Made by a program: the position numbers and the translations under genes. DNA of 64,000 bases from positions 1-64,000 of the forward strand of contig MZNV01001799.1 of the NCBI GenBank assembly GCA_002081555.1. The letters run 5' to 3'. Position 1 is the stretch's first letter. Every line of letters starts with the position of its first letter. Positions 38,471 to 49,203 of this stretch are shown here, one piece after another. The DNA comes from Protostelium mycophagum (lineage: Eukaryota > Evosea > Variosea > Protosteliida > Protosteliaceae). The notes beneath the pieces were generated by a model. It did not search any database and was not told where the DNA came from. It was given only the letters and a program-made list of their open reading frames with translations.

Positions 38471-38664
38471 TAACACAAGTTTTATCTATAATAGTATATA
38501 TGAGGCAGACTTAACTCCTCAATAACTGCAGATAGCCCGCTGGTGGCTGTTGAAATTTGAAACTTGAACCGCAGATGTTTTGGCGGGAAAATTAAAAGTG
38601 GTTCTACAACACTTTCAGATCACATACGATTTAAAAAATCACAAACATTTCACATCAAGAAGCA
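38471..38664. promoter_or_regulatory. Divergent promoter with E2F-like site
   Basis: A 194-bp spacer between two head-to-head starts. TTTTGGCGGGAAA at 38578-38590 is a perfect match to the classical E2F consensus, and TTCTACAAC, a copy of the dispersed GTTGTAG word in reverse, lies about 20 bp further. If the site works it would tie the spindle-type coiled-coil gene to the cell cycle. Known from E2F biology; function here is inferred. Confidence 0.5.
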
Positions 38665-38998
38665 ATGTCAAAAACATTGTCACCAGAAGACCAAATGATC
38701 GCCGATGGAACACATCTCAAGGCACCAGATGGAAAATTCGTCAAAGTCCCAACACGAGTGCCTGACTTCTTTCCAATGGTGAGACCTGCTTGTAAGAAGG
38801 AGTCTGCTCAGTTCTTTTTTTGTTTTTACACCAACAGCAGACAATTAATGGAGGTGGGATCTATTTAATATGAAATAATCACATCTGAGTCATAATAAGG
38901 AGCCGGAGGCAGGACAAAAAGGACTTTATCACTGCATGGGCGAACTCGCCGCTTACGATGAATGCATGACAAAAGCACTCGGCAGAAAGAAGACATAA
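38665..38998 (+). CDS. Twin CX9C (CHCH-type) small protein
   Basis: About 94 residues in two exons. The spaced cysteines CKKESAQFFFC and CMGELAAYDEC form two CX9C motifs that would make a disulfide-linked helical hairpin. Such proteins are imported into the mitochondrial intermembrane space by MIA40 and often help assemble respiratory complexes. The N-terminus MSKTLSPEDQMIADGTHL has no presequence, as expected for that route. The 46-nt intron falls between the two motifs and keeps phase 0. The exact subfamily is not recognised. Confidence 0.8.
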
Positions 38999-39053
38999 AT
39001 GAAACAAAATTCCACGATGATTATCAACCTCACATCAAACAAGATAGATGAAT

Positions 39054-40609
39054 CTATTTATTGCCAAAAGTAAGGGATTTCCAATAAGTATTCGATATTA
39101 CATGGTCTGTTGTTACGATCACGCTGGGCTCGTCTCTCGTGCCTCTTTTACGGGTTCCATCGGGTGCGAGTCGATGCGCACCTCCTTTGCTGATGAATGA
39201 TCTGTGTTCGAACTGGTAATGGATTTCAAGCTGAACAGCCACCTCCTCCATTGTGAAGCTGGCATAAAGACCTGAGAATGTCACGACCCGTGCTGTGATG
39301 ACGTCATCACCTCTAACAAGAGTGCTGTACCCAGCATGGTGACGAGCGAGTTTTCGAATGGGCCGAAGATGATCAGTACGACGATATCATCCACAATTTG
39401 TGACAATTTGTTGACGACGATGAGGTTCCAGATCTTGTCCAGCAAGAAGACGAGCACCGCGACCATCAGTTGTATTTTCATCTGAAGATGGTCAGCACAG
39501 AAACCCTCTCTATCCTCACCTTTGTGGCCTCTCGAGCGTATGTCATCGTGAGGAGTGCTCTGATGCGGCGTCCTACGACAAAAAAGATGATGATGTAGAT
39601 CACCCACACCACGATGTAGTAACAACCATATACATATACACATATATCCACTGACCGCGAGTTCCTCCCCACCAGGTACACCACGCACTGTTTACGTAAT
39701 CAGTCCGATCTACAGAGGCAGCATTCTGCAAGGTTACGCACCCAGATGACACCGATGATGAGCGAGAGGAGGCCGATGAGAACGAAGGGAATCTTGAACT
39801 TGTTTAAGAAGGCTATATTCTCCACGAGATCCTGTGCCGAGAAAGAAGGAGTGTAGTTGCTGTTCACTTTGCTGATCATCTCTTGCTTCTTGATCTCTTT
39901 CATGGTGAATTGATAAAGCTCAACCCTGTGTTTGTTAGCTGCCGAAGGAGAAGGGTGACGCACCAATGCACGAGTACACTGCTGAATAAGGCCATGGGGA
40001 GCCAGTCGCTGAAGATCACCAAAAACCAGGAAAACTTTGGTGAAAACAGACCTAGATAGCCCATGGTGTCCATCGACAGAAAGAGTCTCGCTTCATAACG
40101 TGAGAAAATGATCTGGTAACTACAAAATGAAAGTTTCTCACTGATGCAGAGAACCAAGATCAAAGAGAGGCAAAGTAGTGTGTTGTTGTGGATGGAGCTG
40201 CTCTTGGCATTTGTCCTTCTGTGTTTGATCTCCACAAAAAGACGGAATGCAGAAAGGATCAACAGGATCCCGAAGCCAATGCAACTAATGATCCTGGTAG
40301 CCTCTAAAGGTGATCTGGCACTGGGAAGTTGTGATATGCCTGAGAGAGTCAGCCCACTTGTCCTTGGAAGTGTTACAACCAAACTGGCAGTCAAAAGGTC
40401 CGTTATGCTCATAAGATGAGAAAAAACTGTGTGGTGTCAGACGGCGTAATGATGACGCGAAGCCTACCCAAAGAAGCACCTGCACTCCCCAGTCACCTGG
40501 CAGACTCCTCGTTCGTTACTGTTCAGATGTGAATTGACACAATCACCAACATCACGTACCAAGAGGGGTTCAGTGTCTCGCACGATCCAATGGCCAATGT
40601 GTTGTTCAT
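39054..40609 (-). CDS. EGF-like domain plus seven-transmembrane protein
   Basis: Start MNNTLAIGSCETLNPS, then an EGF-like module CNERGVCQVTGECRCFFG continuing HNGPFDCQFGC with NNT and NTS glycosylation sites. A 38-nt intron joins it to about seven hydrophobic spans: IISCIGFGILLILSAFRLF, TLLCLSLILVLC, WFLVIFSDWLPMALFSSVLV, IPFVLIGLLSLIIGVIW, YYIVVWVIYIIIFFVV, QLMVAVLVFLLDKIWNLIVV and IVVLIIFGPFENSLVTML. The cytosolic tail is hydrophilic and ends KSLTFGNK. It looks like a cell-surface receptor of 7TM type. No class-defining GPCR motif was seen, and a TOM1/THH1-like 7TM family is an alternative. An AATAAA overlaps the stop region. Confidence 0.75.
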
Positions 40610-41074
40610 TGACTGGGTTGCTGAAAATGTTGCCTTCAAATCCGGAGAAGCCAGCTCCCAGTGTTCGGCCGGTGTCAACTAAACATTCCTAAACTCCCCT
40701 ATCCCCTCGGAAAAGAGTTCGCATTCCCAGCCATTTCGATTTCTTCCAAGGGTTTTTCAGGATTTTAAGAGGTGCGCTCAGTGCGCAGGGCCACACGACG
40801 AGTTCCATAGGCAAAGTGGACCCAATCTCGGTCCAGATTGGATGCTTTATTCAGAAAAGAATTGTGATTGAGAGAATATCAACCCCAGGGATTTGTCATA
40901 AGGTGGCAGGTGGTGGAAAGGAGCGATCACGAACGCAGAAAATAGTCAGAACAACAACGATCCTCCGGTGTCAAATACATTTATTTGGACGGACTTCTTC
41001 GGCTCATTTGACATGGCCAGAACATCCAAATATTTGACACAAAAAGTGTTCAGCTTTTTTGTACATTTCATTAT
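40610..41074. other. Spacer upstream of the 7TM gene
   Basis: About 465 bp. It holds the 5' flank of the 7TM gene and the 3' flank of the next minus-strand gene. I see no domain-bearing frame or repeat. Confidence 0.4.
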
Positions 41075-44035
41075 CTATCTCTTTGTCTGGACCATGTTCA
41101 CCTAGAAAATGTAAATCACCATCATTATAAATGCACGGTTACCTTATCGGTCTGCTTTCTATAATAAAGACGGTCTCTTGCGCAGGACCTCATCATTCGG
41201 CGTGTCTTGAACACTTTCTCTTGGGAGAGGCTGTACGATGATTGTGTTGAACTATTTGAGGAATTCTCTGATGAACTACAATGAGTCAAAAATGTCTAAT
41301 TAGACACGGAATCAACTCACCTGGGAGGGTTGAGGTCTATTATTATGGTTTCTGGAATATGTCATCTCATTTGACAGACTACAACCAGACAAAATTACCT
41401 TTGGATACAATCTTGCCAGATGACATTCTTCCACCCTGAAATATCGATGAGATTTCCCATAAACAAATTGAAATTCACCTCTGAAATTCTGCGTCTTTTT
41501 GTCGTTTCTTCTCTTCTTTTTATTGGCTCAGAAAAACATTCTTTAAGTCTTCTTGTTGTAGATGGATTCATCTCCGCGTTATGAATTGGCGTGGAAAATT
41601 GTTTTATGGAAGATTGTACGTAACTGGGGGGTTGTGTCTGTGAATCCATCTACAACCGTTCATTATGACATCTCACACAAATGTTTACATCTTCAGAAAT
41701 GACCATGTCATCATCCTCAATAACTATGACAACACGCTCAGCCGTGGGACGCTGTGGCTCTCCTAAACATTTCAGAATTCTGGACCCAAAACAATTTTCA
41801 GAAAAAGAATGAGAAACCATAATAGAAGATGCACTCACCGTGCTCTTCTCCTTCTGAAGAGATGTCATCATCACTGTTCAATTTGCGATGAGACGTCGTG
41901 TCTGGTATTTGTGTTACCGGGTCCATCAATTCTTCCTCTGAATCAAAATGGAAACTCTGCTCTTTCTCTGAATCTGCAAGTATCTCCGAGTGAATATCGC
42001 GATCTCTGAGCCACTGAGCTGGTGCAGAGGGTGGTGGTTGTGTAGACTGGCTCGTTGTAGATGTTTGTGAACTGGCTCGTTTGACGCCAAATATGATCTT
42101 GGCTTTTTGTCTCGAGTTTCTAGTAGAGTCTACAACTCCTGATCTCTGTGTAAATATCTCTTGTGACTGCTGTTGTTCATCGTCTAAATCTTGTTTCTCT
42201 TCATCTGTCTGGTCCAATAATGTCTCTGATATATCTATATCGTCGATATCCATCTGTACATTGTTGATTGGGTTTTGTTCGACGACGACGGGAGTTTCTT
42301 CGATTCCAGATTCCTCCGAGATGGTAATTACCTCCCTTTCTTTACTAAAAGAAAGTAAAGCTGAAACATCATTCTGAACATCCAGATTATAACTGGAAAG
42401 CATCTTGTTATTGGATTGTTGCGTTGTCGTCGAAAATTCGTTGGGATCACTGGGAGGCAATGTGACAGAAGAGGTAGGAGAGGATTCCATACTGGTTGTT
42501 GCAGATGTTTTCTTTTTGGCACCAAAAATAAGTTTTCTTCTTGCTGGTTGCGATTGTGGTTCTATCTGAGCATCGGTGCTCTCTTGTACATCTGTCGACG
42601 GCCCTGTGTCCCTGCGGTCATCCTTGGGTTCTGAGTGCATATCCGTTTGAGCCAGAGAAATACGTTGGATTGTAGACGAAGTATTACGTCTCTTCACTCC
42701 AAATGTGATCTTGGATGGATTTGGGGAAGTATGTACAGTATTCTTTGTAGATGAGAGTATAAATATTTCTGTTGGTACAGTTGTGGAATCGTCGTGAATC
42801 TATAAAAATCAGTGATCAGGTGAACGATTGATACACACAATCTCCCTAGTCTTTTCGACGGTTATCCATGTCCTTGTGTCTGATTCTGGCTGATTGGGTC
42901 TATCTCTATCAGAATCCTCTAAGATGTCGACATCATTTGGTGGCTGGGTGTAATCTTCCTCCGATTCATCTAACATAAACTCTTCTGTTAGCACTTGTGA
43001 TGGAATGTCGACAATTTCTGGTGGTTGTGTACAATCTCCATCCGATTCACTCTCCTCCAAAATATCCATAATTGTTTCTGACGGGCCTTCGTTATTGATA
43101 TTCTCCTCGTCAACACCGCCGGGTACAATCTCCCCACTGATCGCGTCTACAACTGTGGGCCTACTAATAACACCGTTGGGTGTACTCTTTACAACCAAGT
43201 TGTTATGAGACAGAGTATCAGCGGGCTCTGCTTCGGCGGTGACGTCATCACACTGCGCCCACCAAGGTCTCCCCACTGCACAAATGTTGATATCAGAGAT
43301 AAGATATCACATCTCACCTCGTTCTACAACATCCTCTCTGGACTTGGACGTAATTTGAATTTTCTGTGGAATCTCCGGGGTTTTCAGGGGTTCTTCACTG
43401 GGCCGGAGCTGCTGTTGAAGGGCTAATTTCTCGGTCACGTGATCCTTGACCAACTGAAAAGTCTCATCCATTCTGAGGCTCTGACGTCTCATGGACATCT
43501 CTGCCGCTACATTCTCAGGACTGGAGTTCTGATCGGAAAAATCTTCTTCGTTGAATTCGTATGCGTCCTGATTATTTTATTTCTTCAAAGAAATCAATCT
43601 CTCAAATACTATCTTACCATGGTTTTTTGTTTTTTGCGAAGGATTTGTCTCGTTGTAGATAAAGGTGACGACTTGCATAGAATAGGACTCGACACATCCC
43701 TAATCGATAATCCCTTTCTTCCAATCGTTGTAGATATCGGTGTAGATGTATTTTGAGGAGTTCTCTTCGTCGTTGTGGGTGTTGTGCATATCCCACGGTG
43801 GGGATTGAAGGTTGGAGTACGCAGAATATTCGGATGAATATTCTCGAGGTTGGTGGTATCGCAATGAAAAATTGATTCCAATGAAGTGTCATTCTGCGAA
43901 TTTTAACGGAATTTTCATCAATATAAATACCTCGGAAAATTCCAAGAGAAATTTGAGAATATTGAGATCTCGTATTGACCCATTTTGTGGAAGGGGAGTG
44001 GGCTCTACAACGATTGTTCGAGTAATAACTACTCA
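41075..44035 (-). CDS. Disordered protein rich in SUMO-interaction-like motifs
   Basis: Not assignable to a family. It is a hydrophilic, disordered protein of about 850 residues. Features: N-terminal TP sites (ILRTPTF, TPTTTKRTPQNTSTP); acidic clusters preceded by beta-branched residues (REVITISEESG, IMDILEESESDGD, NDVDILEDSDRD, ERVVIVIEDDDMVI) that look like SUMO-interaction motifs; three copies of a basic motif, KITFGVKRRNTS, RKLIFGAKKKTS and KIIFGVKRASSQ; and many TQPP and SQ/TQ sites. The C-terminus is basic (TRRMMRSCARDRLYYRKQ). Such a mix is common in DNA-repair or chromatin scaffolds, which is inference. The first exon with the start codon is unresolved, so 44035 is approximate; joins from VVEPTPLPQNGSIRDLN onward keep phase. 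Confidence 0.6.
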
Positions 44036-44170
44036 TTTTAATGACAAATCATAGAAAGCACATCCAATACTTCCTAATAAAGATAACGTACATATTTCTG
44101 AACTTGCCGTCGACCTCACGTTGGTGTATTCATTACGATGCAAAGCTTCTATGTGATGTCAGATATGATG

Positions 44171-45154
44171 TCATGGGGTCTTCTTACTCTTGAACTTTTC
44201 GATTCCCATCATGTCCACCTCAGAGCAAGATAATAAATTAATATAAATTAAATTCTTCAGTCCTACCAAAAATAGTGAGAACGCTTCGCTGTGATAAATA
44301 ATTGCTCACTGGGTAGATACAGGCTGGCTGTTCGGTTGGTGATCATTGTAGATGCCAACCATATCTTTTGTAATTTAATCGCGGATATATTCTTATCTAC
44401 ATGACCACATAAGTGCGATAACGTGAGGTCAGTGACACGTGTTTTGGACAGTTGTAGTTCTTCGAGCAGAGATAATCCTGTGGTATTTAATTTCATGTGC
44501 TGGTATATTTTGTTTTGCCTGCGGCATTGTTTATAATTTCGACATTCACAAAATAACTTATTAAACATTTTAATATGTACAAAGAAGATCGTTATTACTT
44601 GTAAGAGAGGACGCTGAGGAATCGGTGATATTGTTTCCTGATATATCCAGACTCCTCAACTGTGGTGCTTCTGTGAAAGTCAATAATGAAAACCGATGAA
44701 AGTACGCACTCAGCTTTTGGAGACCGTCATCGTTCAATTTAGTTCGACTCAAGTTTAAACTATGCAGGTGCTTCAGGCCTGTGATTGTTGGCCTTGTACT
44801 TGTGATGATCATTAATGCGGGGTAAGTCTTACCGTTCAAACAGCTGATCGAGCCAGAATGGAATGTCTTACATCCAGATAAATCTAATGATACCAAACCC
44901 TCCACAAAAGATAATCTTTCGAGACTTCTATTTGTAATATGCCAGGATCGGGCATCCAAAACAAGCCCAATGTTGTCAAATCTTCGTCGGCATATGTGTC
45001 GTACTGTCTGTCCCTCTAATTGACCTTGATTATGCAGTTTTGAAATCACATCCATTAATTCATCATTGTCTAACAAGTCGATCCGCTCTCTCAGGTTGGT
45101 CCCTCTCGCGTCAACCGAAAGATCTTTGATAGGGTCTGTGATCGTCTCTATCAT
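44171..45154 (-). CDS. Leucine-rich repeat protein
   Basis: Start MIETITDPIKDLSV, an N-terminal helical region LDNDELMDVISKLHNQGQ that resembles an F-box-like cap, then LRRs of the cysteine-containing/RI type: GLVSLDLSGCKTF, LKHLHSLNLSRTKLNDDGL, LRSLDISGNNITDSSASSL, LLEELQLSKTRVTDLTLSHL, and LKNLIYINLLSCSEVDMMGI. It ends FKSKKTP. About four short introns. LRRs of this type mediate protein binding, often as F-box adaptors of ubiquitin ligases, but I cannot confirm an F-box. No signal peptide or membrane span. Confidence 0.75.
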
Positions 45155-45262
45155 GGCATTTCCTCGAATTGCAAAAAAGGCGGGAGAATTTATTCCGGTC
45201 TACCGCATTGTAGATCGGAGACAATAATTCTTGTGGAGCTCATTTACATGAGCAGGTTCACT

Positions 45263-47828
45263 TTATTCTGCTTCTTCAGAATCGTTCTCTTGCTCGTCGC
45301 TCTCGGCGACAGTGTTCGACTTTCTCTTCTGGCCTTTCTTCTCCTCTTTATCTTTGTATTTCTGCCTGTACCTCCAATCCATTATCTGTCTCTTATTAAG
45401 TGATGTTCTGACGCACAAATTGTCCAGTTCTTCTTGTGTGAACGCTCTGCCTTGATATTCTTGCTCCAGGATCCTCTTCTGCCATTCTCCAAATAATCTC
45501 TGCATCATGTCACATTCACAGGCGAACCCAAACCCTAAACCCACCGTTGCGTTAGGTGACTCTTCTAGTTCAGATGACTTCGTTCGTCTCTCTCGCTTTT
45601 CTCGTTTGTCTGATTTATCCGACTTGTCTGTTTCCTCTGGCTTCTCCGCTTTCTTTGTATTCTCTGGCTTCTCTGCATCCTCTGGCTTCTCTGGTTTGTC
45701 TGTCTTCTCTGGCTTATCTGGCTTCTCTGATTTATCTGGCTTCTCTGGTTTATCTGGCTTCTCTGGTTTGTTTGTCTTCTCTGGTTTATCTGGTTTATTT
45801 GTCTTGGCTGCTTCGTCTGGTTTATTTGTCTTGGCTGCTTTCTTTCTTTTTGCTGGCTTCTCTGTCTTCTCTGCCTTATCTTGAGATTCCTCTGAATTCA
45901 AGTTTCTTCTCCGCAGCATCTGTAACTTTGATGTCGCCCATCCCATAATCTGTTTCCTCGTGATGGTCGTAGTGGTCATCAGCTCTTCCAGCTCTTTCTC
46001 GTTCCATTTTCTGCCCTGGAACATACTCTTCATCTTTTCTACGGCTTCGGTGGGTAGTGGCGTGTGCGGAGCGAAAACGGAGCGTCGACGTTTCGGTTTA
46101 GTGGGTGTTACATTTACTTCTGTCTCTTTCTCCTCCTTCTTCTATTATATTTAGAAAAGAACGGGAGACACCGCAGATGCACATCGCAGAAATTCGATGT
46201 GTACTTTGCGGCTTTGCCGCGAAATGAGGGTAAATAGTTGTAGTTCCGGCAAAGCACATATACAATAAATGAATTACATACCTCTTCCTCCTCTTCTTTG
46301 GCGTCTTCTTCCTTCTTAGACTTGTCTCTTCGTCTTGATGACCACGATCGATTTGAATTGGGCGAATCAAACTCTTCCTCCCTATCCATTGCCTCTCCAT
46401 TGTCGATGCTCTCAGACTGCATATTGTCGACGCTATTGTCGACAAGAAGATGGGCAATAGTATCGACAATAGCATGAACAACAGTGTCGACATACTCTTT
46501 GGCATCGGCATTATCTACAATCGCCTCCTTGTTCTCATTGTCGACAATTTTCTGGTCAACAGTTATCTTTTCGTCCGAATTTCTTTGATCTACTTCTTCC
46601 TCGTCGACATTGATTATCTCTATGGCTTCTTTCTGTACTATTATATTGACGTCGTCGACAATCTCTTCTTCTCCGATTACATCGCCGTGCTCCTCCCCTG
46701 GCGAATCTACCTACGCATGTGACGTTCCTTCCTTCACATTCTACACACCTCAACCACCTCTATATGCTCTTCTGTATTCTGTTTCTGGTGTCTTTGGTAT
46801 CTCTCCTTTGCGATTTGTATTTCCGCCCAGTCTCTTATCTCTCTCTTCTTCAAGGAAGAGAACTCTAGAATTACATCTTCTTCATCTGGTACTTTCTTTG
46901 GTGTTGAGGGCGGGGACTGTATACATGTTGAGGGCGGGATCTGTATAAATGAGTTTATTTGAATGGGAAATTGGATATCAAATGGGGTCACCAAGGTTAC
47001 AGGAACTGTTGACGTTAGATCTACATGAATCGTTCTTTCATCATGCTTGTGTTTTTTGGGGGATATATTCATCTACAACTAGTCAATTTCATATATCCGT
47101 GACAACAGAGATATTATCATTCTATTTCCGCGAAAAAAGGTTCTCATTACCTCAGTTTCTTTCTTCCTCTTTGATGGTACCTTGAAGTACGGTCAAATAT
47201 TTTTGATAAATAAAATAATAAGAATATAATACCTCAGAATTGGGATTTCTCCCGTCGTTGCCCATTTCCTGAAATTTTTAATTTTAAATTTAATTATTTT
47301 CAACACCTTTTCGTATGCTTCTAAAACTGTGTTTTTAGCGTTGGAGACGGCTTGTTCCAGCAAGACGAGAAATTCATCGGCCGAATACACCATGTCTTCG
47401 TCGATCAATTCACTCCCATTCTGAGTTATCGTCTTGACCATTGTCTGAGTAGTATTAAAAAATAAGTCGATCGTTGCGAAAAACACCTGGATGGCTTCCT
47501 TGATCATCGCAAAGCATTCTTGATTTGTGTCGCGCGAAGGATCTGCAAGTGTTGATCGGCAAAATAAATCAACATTTATTTCGTCGTTCCGTCCAAAAGA
47601 TTCCTGTATTAATGTCAGATAATGCAAAATCACCCCATCACAGGGACCTTATCTTCGGAATTCTTTCTAGATTGCTCAATGGGGATCGACTTTCTGTCCA
47701 GGCCAACCCTCTCCTGTGGTCGTCAATTGTGGCGTAATCAATCTGATTTTATAGGCATCGGTCCATCTGTGTTGAACAACATGTACGAAACAGAACATCA
47801 CCTTGTCATGGACATCGCGTGTCTCCAT
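45263..47828 (-). CDS. Protein with three homeodomain-like helix repeats
   Basis: Spliced frame from METRDVHDK (47828) to QENDSEEAE. Three segments share a pattern like homeodomain helices 2-3: EEDVILEFSSLKKREIRDW (about 46.85 kb), NEKELEELMTTTTITRKQIM before GWATSK (about 45.97 kb), and TQEELDNLCVRTSLNKRQIM before DWRYRQK (about 45.4 kb). Each keeps the Trp of the recognition helix, but the Asn three residues later is I, S or R, so normal DNA contact is doubtful. Between them lie an acidic region with repeated VDN/VDT units, basic patches (KPKRRRS), and a Lys/Pro/Glu repeat. It may be a divergent nuclear regulator. Introns of 38-88 nt were joined by phase. Confidence 0.7.
45593..45850 (-). 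repeat. KPEKP/KPDKP coding repeat
   Basis: A run of short degenerate units (KPEKPDKPEKPDKSEKP and variants with EKT, EDA, ENT) built on 9- and 15-nt DNA units such as CTCTGGCTTCTCTGGTTT on the + strand. It links the second and third homeodomain-like segments and is probably a flexible, highly charged spacer. The + strand has an open frame across it only because of this composition. Confidence 0.85.
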
Positions 47829-48398
47829 ATGATCCATCCGCCCCTAAGAAGATTTCAAAGGGTGATGAAGTTCGGTTGCTGTCTCCAGTCCCTATTCGCC
47901 TTTGGTGTCTCTCCAAAGAAAAGTTTGTTTGTGATTTTGATGATGTTTGTTTTTTTCGATCGGATGTGACTTCAGCAACAAACCAGTTTTCTCTTGTACA
48001 GAAACGAAAATAAGCCCAGGCCACTTGTAAAAGTGAATTTAATAGACTTTCATAAGCAATGAAAAAATATACTTTATTCGATCTGCAGATTTCATTTGAG
48101 GAATTTCTTTCTATTCATAGACTTTTATTGAACATCCACACAGTCAATCAGACGACCACCACACCAGCTGTGATGATCTTCAGATAATAAAGAGAGCACA
48201 GAAAAGTTTTTTAAAATGACATTCTGGCCTTTTTCTCATTTTCGAACTCTTGTAGTCTGCCGGAGGAAAACACTTTGAATCGAACCCGATCAAGTCTATC
48301 AGGGTCTTCTCTTCATCATCTACATAAAAGGTAACTAGAGAGACTCTGTCTTAAATCTACGATGGCTGGACGACTCATTGCCATCTAGAACTAGCATA
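47829..48398. promoter_or_regulatory. Divergent spacer with EF-1beta promoter and uORF
   Basis: About 570 bp between head-to-head genes. A + strand mini-frame starting ATG at 48362 (MAGRLIAI, then stop) lies 37 nt before the elongation factor start, so it may be an upstream ORF if it is in the mRNA. TACATAAAAGG at 48321-48331 is a weak TATA-like candidate. Additional frames here were not supported. Confidence 0.45.
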
Positions 48399-49161
48399 AT
48401 GACTTTTGAGAATTTGGACAAGCCTGAGGGTCTCGCCGCCTTGAACACTCACCTCAACGACAAGTCATACGTCGGTGGGTATGTAATCTATTAATCATGG
48501 AAGTCTGTATTCATATTGATAGATACACCCCCTCCACTGAGGATGCCACCGTCTTCGAGCAGCTCAAGACCCAGCCCGAGAAGAAGTTCTTGAACGCCCA
48601 CAGATGGTGGGCTCACTTGTCATCCTTCTCAGCTGAGGAGAAGGCCGCGTGAGTATCAAACCATTGGTGATAATCCTTCTAATCCTACAAGTTTTGGAGC
48701 TGCTGCCGCTGCCCCCGCCGCCAAGAAGTCCGATGACGACTTTGACCTCTTTGGAGAGGACGATGCCGAGCACGAGGCCGAGATTTCCCGTATCGCTGCT
48801 GAGACCGCCGCCAGAAAGGCCGCCAGCGGAAAGAAGAAGGAGGCTTTGAAGTCTGCCGTCGTTATCGACGTTAAGCCTTGGGACGACACCACCGATATGG
48901 CTGCGCTCGAGCAGCTCATCCGTGAGCAAGTCACCATGGACGGTCTGGAATGGAAGGCTGGTGAGTATCCAACCAGGTTTTGAGATTTCGTTCTCATATC
49001 TTGCAGCCAAGTTGACCGCCATCGGTTACGGAATCAAGAAACTGCAGATCTCTTGCCACATTGAGGACGAGAAGGTCTCCGTTGACGACATCCAGGAGCA
49101 GATCCAGGCCTTCGAGGAGTTCGTCCAGTCCACCGATATCGACACCTTCACCAAGCTTTAA
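48399..49161 (+). CDS. EEF1B: Elongation factor 1-beta (eEF1B alpha)
   Basis: Guanine-nucleotide exchange factor that recycles eEF1A in translation. Exons read as 48399-48478, 48523-48648, 48692-48960 and 49007-49161; introns are 43-46 nt with GT-AG ends. The N-terminal GST-C-like part is MTFENLDKPEGLAALNTHL to HRWWAHLSSF. An acidic hinge DDDFDLFGEDDAEHE, which is the CK2-site region, precedes the conserved GEF domain KSAVVIDVKPWDDTTDM, EQLIREQV, GLEWKAAKLTAIGYGIKKLQ, and VSVDDIQEQIQAFEEF, ending DIDTFTKL. Full family length. Strong C-ending codon bias fits high expression. Confidence 0.96.
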
Positions 49162-49203
49162 ATAATCATACACTTGGTGATAACTTGATTTCTTTTCATC
49201 CCA

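Noticed and set aside
43614-44036. Alternative 140-codon minus frame in the SIM-motif gene
   Set aside because: It cannot join the next exon (DAYEFNEEDFSD) in phase, whereas the other frame joins in phase 0.
45507-45948. + strand Phe/Ser/Leu-rich frames at 45.5-45.9 kb that look like membrane proteins
   Set aside because: They are the antisense of the KPEKP repeat; the minus strand splices in phase into the homeodomain-like gene.
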